Origin: Arbacia lixula
Taxonomy: Eukaryota > Echinodermata > Echinoidea > Arbacioida > Arbaciidae
DNA: 64,000 bases
NCBI GenBank assembly: GCA_963669155.1
Contig: OZ022576.1
Span: 10,810,941-10,874,940 of the forward strand
Reading direction: 5' to 3'
Under the pieces are notes generated by a model that worked only from the letters and a program-made list of their open reading frames with translations, was not told where the DNA came from and searched no databases. Position 1 is the first letter of the stretch. Every line of letters begins with the position of its first letter. Of the stretch, positions 11,148 to 24,400 are shown piece after piece. Both the position numbers and the translations under genes were made by a program.

Positions 11148-14100
11148 ACGCTGTAAGACATACACATAAGCAGTGATAAGCATGGATGCGAACAGCATGT
11201 AGTAGACAGACAAGCCGCAACTTGACTTTTATCTTGTCGCATGTCTAGCACGTCTACGATTACAGGAGATCCTGACAGGGTACGTTCACATTAATCACGA
11301 CATGCCCGTTTCTCCACCTTGAAGATGCTGAAGACGTAATACCATCAAAATGGCATATACGCATATCAACACAAAACATATCAATCACTATACAATGACA
11401 AATTTAATACTCTTGACATTTCTTCAATGTCGAAATCGAAATGCAGAAGTCTTTGAAATTGTAATGTATTCAATCCAGTTCAACTTACATTAATTTTCTT
11501 CCCTGGTAACCACATTTCTCACACAAACAAATAGATACTTATATATTCGTGTAATGAGACTCGGTATGATTTTAGAATGACAAAATTTCAATAGCAACAT
11601 GTCAATAAGTTTACATTGTTCATAAATTCTCTGCCGTTTGCAATACATGTAGTGCGTTTTTTTCTCACTCAGAATCCCACCATGTTATTTTTGTTATTTA
11701 TCCCATTCGGTGCTATAATTCTTCGCAATTTGACGTGATAATGAAGTCAAATCACGTTCTCTTTGGGTGGAAATAGGATTTACCATTGTAACTTCTTCCA
11801 AAACAAAGTAGGCAAAATTATTATTAAAATGTCTAAGGAATTTTTGATCATTAGGCCTATATGTCTGCATGAATGGCGTGACTCGTGAGAAATCTACAGT
11901 TATCTGTTGATGATATGTTTTGCAACCTATTCTATTGAAGATATATAGTTGAACAATATATCAAAGAAAGCGTTGACTTAAGCAAGAATCATGATATTTT
12001 TTACATATTGGAAGCAATATAACTGCCATATCACGTCGACGTTAATGACATTGCACAAAATGTCACAAACGTGACAAAAGTGAAGAGAAGGTTGCGATCT
12101 AAGGTAGACGTGAAAATATGTCATACACATTGCATAGTTGAGCTCTGTCGGTGTAACCGGCACACTAATAGCAGTAAATCCGTGAATTGTTTACAGGTTA
12201 AGAAAAACATGTAGAAAATGATATGCACCTGCTACCAGACACTTGGAATTTGGCCTTCTCAATCCCCAAAACAGTATGTCAAGTGCACTGTATACAATAT
12301 AACTGCAAACTATACGTGCAACGCAGAATTATGTTCTCACCATATCACGTCTGCATAGATTGCAGTGACACGCATGTGCATACTTGGGTTTAACCACACA
12401 CCTACTACACCATGTGTATAGCATGACTATCTACACTTAAATACGCACATAAACACAGTAGATGAATGTATACACGTTTCATTTAAATATACATTTGCAT
12501 TTGCGAGGGGGTAGTTGCCTTTGATATTGATGAGTGATTGATACATCTGACGTCATAAGTGGGGTGAGAACCTTTAATAATTTTGGTGATATGCGTAATG
12601 TGTGAGTGTGGAGAACAACGGATCAAAAAGGTACGCATATTTAAACCATGAACCATATTACTGTTGAATTTTATTACGCTAAGGTACATTTATGTTTTGA
12701 TATATTATTTGGCCATTATAATCAGAGAAGTATATGGATAAATGTGTGGCAGAATATGTCCATAATAAGGTGTGTTTTCTTTCTTTGATTCAAATAATAT
12801 CTTTTTGTGATGTTTGATTAAGATGGTGAGAAGAAGAGCAAGAGACGGCAGAAGATAAGGATGACGGACCGTCGTTTGCTTCGGACTCTCATTATGCTCG
12901 TGGTCTTCTTCGGCCTCATGTGGGCGCCCTTCTCTCTCATCGTGGTCATTGACAAGGCCCAGACCTTCCCGCCCCTGGTCTACATCCTAGCCGCCAGTCT
13001 CTCGCACACCAACTCCTCCATCAACTGGCTGCTCTACTGCGCCACCAACAAGAGCTTCAGGGAGGGGTATAGGTAAGGAGGGTGCATGGTGTTCATGGAT
13101 AAGGAGAGAGGGGTGTAGGAGTGAGGGGGAAGGGTGAAGGTAATGACAGGTGGAAGAGAGAAGGAGGGAAGAGAAAAAGGTCCAACACCACTTTAAGGGG
13201 ATTACGGCTATCAATGTTTTTCCCCAATCATCCTCATTCGCCAATCTCAGAGCTTCCCCTCTCCTTCTTTCATTCCCTCTCCCTTCTCCCCCTCTCTCTG
13301 ATCATGTATTCTGAAATCATATACATGTACATTGTATATCTCTTGAAAAAATTATAACTTTTTCTTGTTACAAATCTGAAACATTATCGTAAAATTCAAT
13401 CCGCCTGTAACTTACCTAAATGCCCTTTTTTCAAGGTGCAATAGGACAACGGCAAATCTGCAAAATACTAGTACGCTATTCAACAAGTTAATATAGTAAG
13501 TGTCTACTGTGTTGCTGGAGTTGGAAAAAACAGGCGTCCACGGAGAGATATTGCGACTTCCCAAAGTAATGTCTTCTCATCTGTACTCTTCCCCCCACTT
13601 AGAAATGTCCCGTGACCTTATGTTTTAGATTGCCAGTTCGTCGCTTTATTGCGATGCACACCACAGGCATTTTGGCTCTCATTATGTTCGTATTCTCACA
13701 TTCATCTTCATGATCTTGGCGATATTCGGTAGGAGAACCACTTGACTTGATCGCGCTCTGCACGTCCAGATTGGCCAATCAACAGATATTAGACAGACGA
13801 GGGCCGTCAAGTATGTTCTGACATGCGAGAAGGGGGGGGGGAGACATTTAAACTGGGATGTGGGTATCATGGTTCTTGTTCCGTTTTACTCTATTAATCT
13901 TTCTTCTCCGTTTGTCAGTCAGGCTGTTTCCTCCAACTAACTGTCCCATCTAAATGTCTTTCGCTTTTCTCCCCTAACCTTATCCACTTTTCCTAATTAT
14001 AAAAGGCACTTTATCCGGTTTTTTTTTTCACTTTGCCCCATCTCTCTTTCCATTCATTTATCTCTGTCTCTTTGCCTCTGAAAGTCTGAACAGTGATTTT

Positions 14101-15683
14101 CCCACAAACCTCAATTACCTTATGGTGTATTTCGGCTTTCATGGTCATTTTGGCCATTGTGAACATTGCTTTTAGTCACAAAAATAGCAGGCATGTTCAC
14201 AATAGGATGACGTATGTAGCTTTCCACATAGGAAGCCGCAACTGCAATTCCCGTGTAAATTGGAGCGGCATGTTTCATCTTTCCAAGCATTTCTTTCAGA
14301 CGAAATGAAACCAGGGATGTGTTATTGAAGGATATGAAACAACTTTCTTTCTTTGAACCCATACGTGAAAAAAAAAATCTTCTCAGCGTGTGCTTTTCAG
14401 GTGTTTTAATAATAGCGAACAGGATTGCGTAGCAATGGTTTCTCAGATAGAACAAAAGAAATGTAGAGTCTTATTTCGCTGGTCCAGTTCTGTTGGATTA
14501 CATCAATACTTTTGTCAGGAAAAGAGATATCAGCGAACAAAAATAAACAGTTTTTTTTTCTACTAAAATATCTCAGTTGCACGCAAATGCACGCAAACTC
14601 TGTTATTGAAAATAAACAGCTTAAGATATAATTTTGATAATGATTGAATACCACATTTAGCGGAAATCTGCGGAAAGTGAAGAAATTTGTTAATTGTGTA
14701 AGTAAAAATATTATTTTATATCTCCGTTTGTGCATCATTCAACAATCATTTAGAAGAAAACCGAGTACAGGATCTTTAGTGGTGTTGCCCGTAACTTTCT
14801 TGAAAATTGCACAAAAATATGATAAGAAACATAGCTTCCAGAGACAAAAAAGTGAATTAAAGATATTGCTTTCCAAGTTGACAGCAGCTAAATGTCGGTG
14901 CCGCGCATGGGACATCAAAGCATTATAGTGATTGTGGAATGCTTTTGACATTCATTAGCACGCTTTAGTATCCATACAGATGTTTGAATATAGTAAGCTC
15001 GAGTTGTCCCTCCTTCCTAACACATCCCTGATGAAACACTGTGCGTATGTTGTTGTCATCATGAAACTAGAATTCATCTGCCAAAACGTTACTGGAAGTA
15101 TCATGTATATAGGTGGGTATCGTGTTTCTCATGCAGAAGCTTCATGGAGAATAAATCTGCTGCTATATGTTCTGGCTGGCAAGATTTAATGTATTTCATC
15201 ATTGAAGTGTAACAGCACTACATGAAGGCAAAAACATATGTATTATCCCGTTATTTAATTAATGCTACTGCATAAAAGCAATCATAAAATGATTCAAAAT
15301 AGAATATCAAGAGAGGTATCGTGTATTTGTGTTTGGCAGACAGGCGTCAAGGGTCAGGGTGGTATATGCAAATGATTGAAGTAATACAATAATTGATGAA
15401 CAGGATACTGCAAAATCACAAAGAGTGCGATGTAGACTGAATATGTCATAATTATACATTATCATAATCATTTCTCCAAACTCTCCATTAAAACATTCCC
15501 TATCTATTTACTGTCTTCAGGGCATTTATCTGCAAGGTGTGCTTTTGCGGAACCCTTCACCCAGAGAAGGAGTTCACTTTGACCCTTGGCAGGATGACGT
15601 TCGGAAGAAGGGCGACGAACAACGAGTCGACGTCGAGGGACATGTCACGAACTGGTCAACGAACCACGGAGGATAATTTCTAA
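10383..15683 (+). CDS. Class A GPCR, melatonin-receptor/Tre1-Moody-like (last three coding exons)
   Basis: The exons 10383-10735, 12823-13072 and 15521-15683 join in phase (1, 2) to give about 254 residues covering the end of TM3 to the C-terminus. Visible landmarks are the TM3 exit INRTIAICH, TM4 around IWTICFIADIP, an ECL2 cysteine in LLVCTFAYRE, TM5 with FALPMVFISFSYV, a basic ICL3 KKSKRRQKIR, TM6 FFGLMWAPF, TM7 SSINWLLYC and helix 8 NKSFREGYR. The ICHxxYYxxIY and PNLSG...DP...CTFA patterns resemble melatonin receptors and insect Tre1/Moody. The DRY motif is NRT and NPxxY is NWLLY. TM1-TM3 exons were not found and lie upstream, in or outside the window. The ligand is unknown. The likely role is a plasma-membrane G-protein-coupled receptor. 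The first AATAAA after the stop is at 17638. Confidence 0.9.
10736..12822 (+). other. GPCR intron with a 400 bp polypurine tract
   Basis: The plus strand is nearly all purine from about 10750 to 11145, with several (GA)n blocks and interspersed GGGGGA words. The long Ser/Leu-rich frames on the minus strand are translations of CTCT repeats. The rest of the intron is AT-rich with nothing recognised. Confidence 0.85.
12823..13072 (+). CDS. GPCR exon: ICL3, TM6, TM7, helix 8
   Basis: The acceptor is GATTAAG before 12823 and the donor is TATAG|GTAAGG. The leading AT completes a GAT codon with the G of the previous exon. It encodes the basic ICL3 end, TM6 with MWAP, a short extracellular loop, and TM7 with HTNSSINWLLY, where Trp occupies the usual Pro of NPxxY. 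Confidence 0.93.
13073..15520 (+). other. GPCR intron, nothing further recognised
   Basis: This is a 2.4 kb intron of AT-rich sequence with a few homopolymers. The open frames at 14093-14951 lack family signatures and codon bias. Confidence 0.7.
15521..15683 (+). CDS. GPCR terminal exon: cytoplasmic tail
   Basis: The acceptor is TGTCTTCAG. The G at 15521 completes an AGG codon, then 53 sense codons and TAA follow. The tail begins AFICKVCFCG, a cysteine cluster placed where palmitoylation anchors helix 8 in many class A receptors. It continues with a Ser/Thr/Arg-rich segment suited to kinase and arrestin contact. Confidence 0.85.
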
Positions 15684-17643
15684 AGCGATATCAACCGTGA
15701 CGATGACGACAACGACGACGATGATGAAACGAATGATACAGAATGACAGGAACTGCGATGGTATGCTAGAGAATGCTTTTTGCCCTGTTGGGTTCACCCA
15801 CTGCTGTGTAGTACGGAGGGCACATCGAGTTTTGTAACAATATGCATTAGATATCGCTTATAGTGCGGAATTACGTAGGCCTATGCATTATTTTTTAAAG
15901 CGAGATGCCTTGTAGAAAAATGTGGAATGATGTTTGAAAGTACTGAATGTATTCCTTCACCGTGTCATGTTAATCGTTTCTATTTGGGAACCGGTTGTTC
16001 CATGTAATATTGCTATGGCACAATAGGCGCTCTGTATTAGAAACGGTCACCGACATCACCGCGTCAGATCAGACTAGGCCATTGATATTACGAAGAACTA
16101 AAAAACAATGGTTATGTCTGGTGCATGCATATTTTCTGGTAGCACTTTCTCCTCCTGTTGAACTCACGAAAATGTCTTTTAAAGTTGTTCGAAAAGGCTT
16201 CATCTACTTATAGAGTGGACATATAAACTAAATGATGTTCTCGACTCAGTAGCTGTGATGCTGAAACACAATAACTATTATAGTAACTGATTGCCATTGT
16301 AATACACTACTTTGCTACCTATGTATATTTTATGATACTTATGTATCTATCTATTGATAATGTATTCATCTCTATTTATTTATTTATACAATTTATATAT
16401 TCATTCATTTCTGTATACATGTATACTTTATATATCCGCGTAAGTTTATTAATTTTTTATTGATATTTTCTTTTTTCTTTTTTTTTTGTCTCATACTTAT
16501 TTGCTGGCTCATACAAATACTTATTTATCATGTTTATTGCATATAGGCCTACATTGTATATGAAACAAAGCGGTCTTCGAATATACACCGTTTTAACAAA
16601 CGTAGATATATCAAGGTGTAGTTCTTTATTGGTCTTCTTTGATAAGATCCATGCAATATTGGGGCTTATGAGAATGATCTTGACTGCTAAACCAAAGAGT
16701 AAAAGTCGATTTAAGTGTGTGTATAATTAGTAGATGCCCTTACAGCCGTTCATTCAAAAAAAAAAAACTGACAAATTTTACCAGTCGAAATAGGTCATAA
16801 AATGTACACAGGGCCTGTACATCTCAAATTGAATCAGGACAACACTTAATTGTAGTCTTAAATCATTGGTTTGAAGAATACAATGTCGCAATGTGTATAT
16901 CATTTAATGTTTTTCCTGCAACCAAAACACTCAGGCATGTATATAAATCAATTGTCAGTATTTCCAATTATAGGTTATTATACTGTATGTACGTTTCCTT
17001 AAGAAAAATCGTATCTGTAAGGGATGATTCATCAAATTGATTTTTGTTTATTGCTCATACTATACAACATGTAATATTGACACGTGTGTGTATATGTCTG
17101 CTCCGTAGATAACAATGCTGTTGTTGGAGATTTTAAAGAATGACGTAAAGTTAAGTTTGTAGTGCGCACTAATAGCTCATATGAGTTGACCCAATCATAG
17201 GAGCAGTTCAACTTACATATAACTCCAAGGTGTTGTTCTGTAGGTGGCGCTATTCCAGATTAATTAAAATCTGTAATTGACTTAGTGTTTGCTTCAATAT
17301 CATAAACCGCCCAACCAATTCTGCTACAGTGCATTGCGTAGTGATAATCTTGCAATCAAAGGAACTATCAAATTAACGCATAACTTTAAGTACTTTACTA
17401 AATGTGCGTAATATGATAATTCAAACATTGCTAACTTGTGATTTGTCTATCTTGTAAAGAATTTTTTATTGATTTTAGTCATCACAGAAAAAAAAACCTT
17501 CGTTCACATTTTGCACGGAACCTCACTTTATGTTAGTGTTCATTTATTTGTCAATCGAGCATGTGATAAAAAGATATATATTCATGGGCGTGCTGAGCAT
17601 TGTCCTTTTGGAATATTCATTAATTTTCTTGCAACAAAATAAA
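15684..17643 (+). promoter_or_regulatory. Probable GPCR 3' UTR and poly(A) signal
   Basis: I see no AATAAA between the stop and 17638-17643, where AATAAA occurs in the context CAACAAAATAAAAG. That implies a 3' UTR of nearly 2 kb. A GACGAC triplet tract lies at about 15698-15728. The 3' end is inferred, and an earlier non-canonical signal is possible. Confidence 0.45.
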
Positions 17644-17939
17644 AGACATTATTAGAGTAACAAAAATGCATTGTTTATCGAATGTAGCACAAAGATTCCG
17701 TTGTGTGTACATTATGGAAGACCCCGCATATCAAATAGGTTTTCATTATCACTCTGATGTTATTGATATTTTGTGCATAATCATGTGCAGTTGTATTTGT
17801 ATCAGTATTTTCTTCTGCGTCATAACCAGTTTCCGGATGAAGAGTCTATCATAATCGATGTAAGAAGGAGTACAGGGGAGAGAAGCCCTTCGTTTCGCGA
17901 ATAGGTTGTATTGGTGGTGTCCATGTATTATAGGAAGAG

Positions 17940-18355
17940 AGGGAAAGTCCATTCTGAAATTAAGTTGGTCTAAGTAAAACAGAAACATGATAGCAAAAAA
18001 ATTATTTAAGGTTTGACCAAAATCTGTCATAGGATAACAGAGCTATGAAGTTTCCCCATTCTTGATTTTGTGACGTCACTTGCAAACTACTCTGCAATAA
18101 GTTGTACGCTAATGTGTTTGAAAATGTCCATTTTCTCAAAAGGTTATATAATATTTGATATGTGCATTCGCTATGATCATTAGATATGTTTTATACACAA
18201 AACTCTGTGGAAAAAGATTTATTCCTTAATAAAAAGAAACACAGAAAAATTGCAATTGGGAAAGCAGCTCAAAAGTGACGTCACAAGATTTTGAAAAGTC
18301 ATCACTTTCTTATCCTCTTGACGGTTTTCATCAAACCAAAATCATTTTCGGCTAA
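17940..18355. repeat. GACGTCAC fold-back element, copy 1 (diverged)
   Basis: Inverted arms carry TTTGACCAAAATCTGTCA on the left and its diverged complement near 18320 on the right. A perfect TGACGTCA occurs in each arm (18071-18078 and 18276-18283). The internal GTGGAAAAAGATTTATTCCTT word is shared with the copy at 33.35 kb. It lies between the convergent GPCR and PSAT1 genes. Confidence 0.7.
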
Positions 18356-18663
18356 CACCAATTAAACTGCAGAGTGGACATTACCTGTAGGATAACGTGT
18401 AAATATACCTTACGCAATGTCAAATATTCCCTAGATTGTAGATAACTTTTCATTGCCTTTTCACAGAATCATTGCTGAGCAAACATGTATTTGGTAATAC
18501 ACATAGATATGGACATATCAATAAATATTTCTCACTCTGTGTTAAACTTCTATCCCACATATTTAATTTGTTATCATTTTGCTGGTGTTTTTCGTTATAG
18601 ATACACGCCTATGAAGACGACATTTAAAGAATAATATTTTATACATGTATCAGTATACTTTTT

Positions 18664-18750
18664 CGATTAGCTTTCTCCCTCTCTCTCACTCACTCTCTCT
18701 TTCTTCTCTCTCTCCCTCTCTCCCTCTCTCTCTCTGTCTCTCCCTCTCTG

Positions 18751-18800
<50 letters not shown>

Positions 18801-18805
18801 ACCAT
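18664..18805. repeat. (CT)n-rich microsatellite
   Basis: About 140 bp of CTCT/CCCTCT repeat, purest at about 18757-18795. The frame over it is not a gene. Confidence 0.9.
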
Positions 18806-19135
18806 ATACACACGCACACACACCTGTAAACATACTCTCACACCGACATATGAATACAAACCAATGTATGTTTACTTATAAAATAGTTTAATATACTGCT
18901 CAAATTATCGACGAAATGGTGAAGCTGAAGGGGGGGGGGGGGATGAATACATACTGAAAAGTAATCAATGCGGTGATTAGAAAGGGGCAAACAAAAATCC
19001 ACTATTCAAGATACATGTACGGTAGTAGGTTTTACAAGCTGAACAGACGGAAGTCCCGGGTGCTCCACTCCAATGTGCCCACACTTCATTATCATCAATC
19101 TATATTAATTAGATATTTTTTTTTCAGGCAAAGAC

Positions 19136-21221
19136 TTTATTCTTATATACAAAAGTACCCATGAAAATATGGCAAACAAACAAACATCATATTGTCAAAG
19201 TTTGTCTGTGCCCCGCTTACAGCTGCCTCGTGTAACAAGTCAGATTATTGGCTATTGCAATTTTCAATAACATTTTAAAAGGTTTCCATTTGCAAATGAT
19301 AATTGTACATTTGTGGCTTAGAGAGCAAATCATCCTATACTCATGGCATTTTCACACTATTGTTGCTTCAGTGTCCAAACTTTCCAATTACATCAGGGCA
19401 ACAAAAATTCAACATTTTTGCTTAACTATGGTTTATCTTTCCTCTCTATTAAAATGATAAGATGCGGATTGGGGTTAATAATCATTGTAAACAAAATAGC
19501 TCACCAGATAAAACATTTCTCGAATTTGAAACAGGACGATAAAATATAAAATAATGACATTTCCTTTCAATGTAATTTCCTTCCTGTTATATGTCAAATA
19601 CCCCAACACATACATGCATACAAATATCTTTCATAGTACATGTAGTGTGTGTGCATAAGGAGTGCATAAAAAAGGCAAGAACATTACATCGTCAATGCCC
19701 GGCTACCGGTATTTCTGCACATGAAATAATATAACATAAACATAGATATCAAAATCCAGCTCTACTTGCTCAAATTCAATCCGTGTAATAGTTAATCATT
19801 TCTAGAAGTATCTGTGCATAATGGCCCCCATACCAGTGTCTTACTTTTATGCATTTCAATGACTTGCATATAGAAAGGCTAATGGAAGAGCCATATAACA
19901 AGTACAAAGAAATGGCTGTCAGGAAATTCTCCAATTAACCATTACTGTTAGGTACACACACTTGCACATTTAGTAGTATTCAACACACATAATAATTTGT
20001 GCATGATTTATCTCAATACCTAAGTTCAAATTGTATAAATAAATACTGAAGTACACATATGCATGTCAAGACAAATTTCTCACAAATATTTGTGATTTCT
20101 AACAAACATTTTTTTGCAAAACAGGCTCATGCTACAATGCTTAGTTTTAGTTTTCAAGCCTATGATTCTCAATTCCATAGATCTTATTCCATTTTTTCAA
20201 GAGCCTTGATATACACTGTGATCCGAGGCATAGATACATAAAATTCATAAAAAGTGACAGTATGTTCAATTGCACTTATGGCACATAAAATCATCTGAGA
20301 ATCCACAGTTCTCTCTGTCGCTTCATACTCCCGTCAGTTCTGTTCAATTCCATAAACTCTCTTCATTTACACACAATTAATGCTGGGTGTACTCAGAAAG
20401 ATTCTCCATTTTGTGAACAATTTTGTTTTTCTTCATCCGGACAACTTCAACATCTATTTGAAGGCCAGAGATTGCCGTATGACTACAGGACCTAAACCAT
20501 GTTCCAGCTACCGGTACTGCAGCTTTCATGATGCCTCTGTGACTGCAGTACATGTATTTGCCAAAATGTTTTCCGCACTATGCATATAATATAACTTATC
20601 ATTACAGTCTGTGCTCTCTATTGGGTCCTGCATAATTCTGATTGTAATTGTAATTTACAGTGTGATTTTTCTTTTGATCAATGTTTTTGTGAACACATAT
20701 TCAACGGCTAGTACAGGGCAAGCGTCAATTTAATCGTATTAAAACTATAACACACATACAAACTTTTGACCAACTTCTTTCAAACCCAAATGTACATGAG
20801 CAGTGCAACAGAAGTGTATACCTATAAGGCTCTGGTGATAAATAATTTACATTTTAAACCAAAAGGAAAAGTACATCAGATAGCCCCAAGAGGATACCTT
20901 GAATTTCAAACAAATTTCCAAACATTGCATATCGATTTAGGGCTGCATGTACTAATAAATCGTCTAAGCAAAGGCAACAGCTTTCAATCCGTCAGTAAAA
21001 ATACAACCCCAAATGCGTCACGAACTGCCCAAGACACTTGACTGTATATACACTGCAGAGAGGAATGGCTGATGGTTGATCAAATTTCTGATACAGCTGC
21101 TTCAAGTGTTGAGCTTGTTAGATTCCATAACAAGCTTTGAATACTGGATATTTGTCATGATGCCAAGTTGTACGAAAAGAAATAAACACCGATCCAGCTC
21201 AAGTCCAAGTTTGTGCGACGT
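19136..21221 (-). promoter_or_regulatory. Probable PSAT1 3' UTR and poly(A) signal
   Basis: Reading the minus strand from the PSAT1 stop, the first AATAAA I find is at 19141-19136. This implies a 3' UTR of about 2.1 kb. An ATTAAA variant at about 20729-20734 could end a shorter form. No other gene is recognised in this interval. Confidence 0.45.
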
Positions 21222-21462
21222 CTAAGCATGAGTCACACCGTTCTGTTGATTTGATGCGTTTCCATTCGACATGGCTTTTTTTGAGGTGATGCCATTCTGC
21301 ACTCCGTTGCAAATGTCTGATTTCTGGCTGGAGGGGGCACCATTGCACAGGCTCAGTCCATTCTCATGCTTACGTTGGAAGTCCTTCATGAAATTTGTGA
21401 GTTTCCTTGTCTCCTCCAGGGTTGTGGCATTGTACAGAGAAGCTCGGAGCCCGCCCACAGTC
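21222..21462 (-). CDS. PSAT1: PSAT1 exon 10 and C-terminal tail
   Basis: The acceptor is TCCGCAG on the minus strand and the exon ends at TAG. It encodes the conserved [11 protein letters not shown] and the final helix ([13 protein letters not shown]). About 37 further residues follow, rich in Asn, Gly and Ser and with several NG pairs, which have no counterpart in the vertebrate enzyme. Confidence 0.95.
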
Positions 21463-24400
21463 CTGCGGACACAAGGAGCAAACAAAAATAGCAGCTGAAA
21501 ATCATGTCAAAGCTCACAAAAATAAATGACATATTTCTTTCAAACCCTAATAACAAGTTGTACTACATTTCATCTCAGATTCTAAATTTGTGAAAAAGAT
21601 TTCGAAATGTTATCTTCTCAAAATCATTCACTTTGTGTTTAAAAGAATGCATGAACTGCACATTACAATTGTAACAATACAATGTGACAGTATTTTCTAT
21701 TAAAAAAGAGCTAATTTTGTGCATGACAGCTTGGTAGAATTTAGGGTGAAAAGGTCTAAGACTGTCTTTATCCACTCCATGGTGACATACCTGTGACCCT
21801 TGAGTGCTGCTAAGCCATGCTTCAAAGCCTCAGCCAGGAAGACTTTCTCCAGCTCCTCATTGCCCTCAGCACCCCCAATCCTGAATGGAATGTTCATCCT
21901 GCTGCGTGCATCCTTATCAATAGGACACCTGCAAGTCAAGTTAGAGAGGGGGGTTATGATACTTCAAATTGACACGTGTATAGCGGTACAAGTATATTCT
22001 CTGGAGATGGCTATCAATAGATATAATTGTGTGCTCGATTTAAAGATTTTGGTCCATTGTGCTTGGTACTCTGCAAACATTATTAAAGGAACAAAAGAAA
22101 GAACATATCAATAGTTATGATGGCTCCTTAGTGACCCATAGTGTTGTGGTCATGAAATATATTTATTTTTAAAATAAAATATACTCTATCTGTTGAAATA
22201 ACATCTTAGAAAATCATATTAATAGATTCAGAGCAAAAACCTTAACTGCCCCCAAAATGTAGGACCAATATGGTGGATGATGTCACGCCCAGCGTTTACA
22301 CTCTTGCGAAAAGGAATGGTTTGCACACACTTGCCTGTGCTAGATGTATGTTTATATTTGTGTGTGAGAACAAGTTTGCATACAGGAAGTTCTAACACCT
22401 TTTTTACCCCCACATGGTGTGGGCATGATGTGAATACAAAAATTGGAAGCGCACGGGTCAAGTTAGTGCATTTTGAGTATTTGGGTGGCTGTTCATTAGA
22501 ATGTGAAGAGGAACTCACCAGAAGAACCCCTGTGAGTTATCGATTGTGCTGTACAGGAGCTCTGCCTTGGCAATGCTCCACTCCTCCATCTGTGGCACGC
22601 CCCCATTGGCTTTGATCCACTCAAACACCAGCCCCATGATGTAAATACTGCAGGAGGCAACAGTAAAGAAACAATCACAACATTGAAGCTTTTATTGCAA
22701 TTGCGTATTATGCAAGTTGTTTATAAACTGAAACGCCAGCCCCAAAACGTAAACACTGCTGGAGAAAAAAACTAAGACACTTGATGAAAGGTTACATTTT
22801 TATTGAGCATAATACAAAAAAAAAGAATTATGAGATAAACATGAGCAATTAATTATGTCTTGTTAGCACCGATAGTTACCGATGTATCATCACCTAAAAT
22901 CCAAATTCTTAAAATATATATAAATAGGTACAGATCTCAACACTGCAGCCTGAAAATCATATTTTTGCATCCTTATTAATCGCTTATCATAAAAAACTTG
23001 GTTGTTTTTGTTTGTGTTTCTTAACCTTTTGTGTGCCAGAGAGACTGCTTCTCTATGGGAATAGAGTATGTGTAATACTTGTGCAATATGTGCATATACT
23101 GTACTGGGAAGGCAAAAAAGCCTTCAAAATGTAATTGTTAGCAATCTTCTTGCCTATAGTCTTAAATTCATGTATTGTCTATTTTAGAAGCTTGCTGAAA
23201 GTTATTCGCCCTCAAATGGTCCACATATGGAGTAATTAATGATAAATGATTAAATCCTCAAAATAATCGGCCCGAACATTTTGAGGATTTGTGATTTATT
23301 TACTCATTACTCGAAATGTAGATCATTTGAGGGCAAATAACTTTCAGCAAGCTTATAAAATACACAATACATGAATTTAAGACCATAGGCAAGAAGATTG
23401 CTAACAATTACATTTTTAAGTCTTTTTTGCCTTCCCAGTACAGTATATGCCCTTTAAAGAACATGTGAGCTGTGAACATACCTATATACAGGAGGCGTGT
23501 TGTAGACTGAATTAGCAGCTGCCTGCAGCTTGTAGTCAAAGATGGCTGGGCATTCTGTGATGGCGTGGCCAATCAGGTCGTCTCTGATGATGACAACCGT
23601 CACTCCGGCACAGCCAATGTTCTTCTGAGCTCCAGCAACGATGCATCCAAACTATAAACAATGACCAGAATTAGAGAGAACAATATCTTAAATAGCTATA
23701 TTTAGCCAGTTTGGCTTGAGCAATAAAATGCCTAATATTACATGGTCCTCATTGAATTAAACCAATAGAAAAACAGCTATAAATAATCTGATCGCCAAAA
23801 AATATTGAAGTGTCTGGATAAAAGAATTTCAGCACACATCTAAATACAACTTATGTATAAATGAGGGGAGTCTGTAGATGTAACCCACGAGTAGATTCAG
23901 TAGAGGATGGCTAAATTTAACTAGAATTAAAGATTCATGGTGACAGACTTATTTGGAATACCTAATCCAAGGCTTTTTCTATCTAATTGTTGTTGGACTT
24001 TTCATTACAGTTTAGATATGAGCAATTTTTAGGAAATAGACTTGAGATGGGGTTTTGAGCCATAATGTAGGATGTAACATACCTATTCTTTATTCAAATC
24101 ATTGTGGCAACTATGCCACCATTTTACATTCTTCCTGGATCAATTAAATAAAACAGGGCTTAAAAAATACTTTAGCTCTTGATCTGTGTATTTATGTGTA
24201 TATTTCTTATTTTTTATCTCGTTGCTCACCTTTGACACATCCACTGGTCTTGACATGAAATTTGAAGACATATCACAAACAAGAGGCACACCATTTGATT
24301 CGGGCAAGTAATGGAATTCCACACCTGAGAAAGAAATGTAAAAAAAAAATGCACTTCCGTTATTCCCGATCAATACATTCCTGTGATCATTTCAATACCT

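Noticed and set aside
10309..11251. Long minus-strand frames (150-303 residues) rich in Ser/Leu
   Set aside because: They are translations of the CTCT complement of the polypurine tract and the antisense of a GPCR exon. They have no splice or family support.
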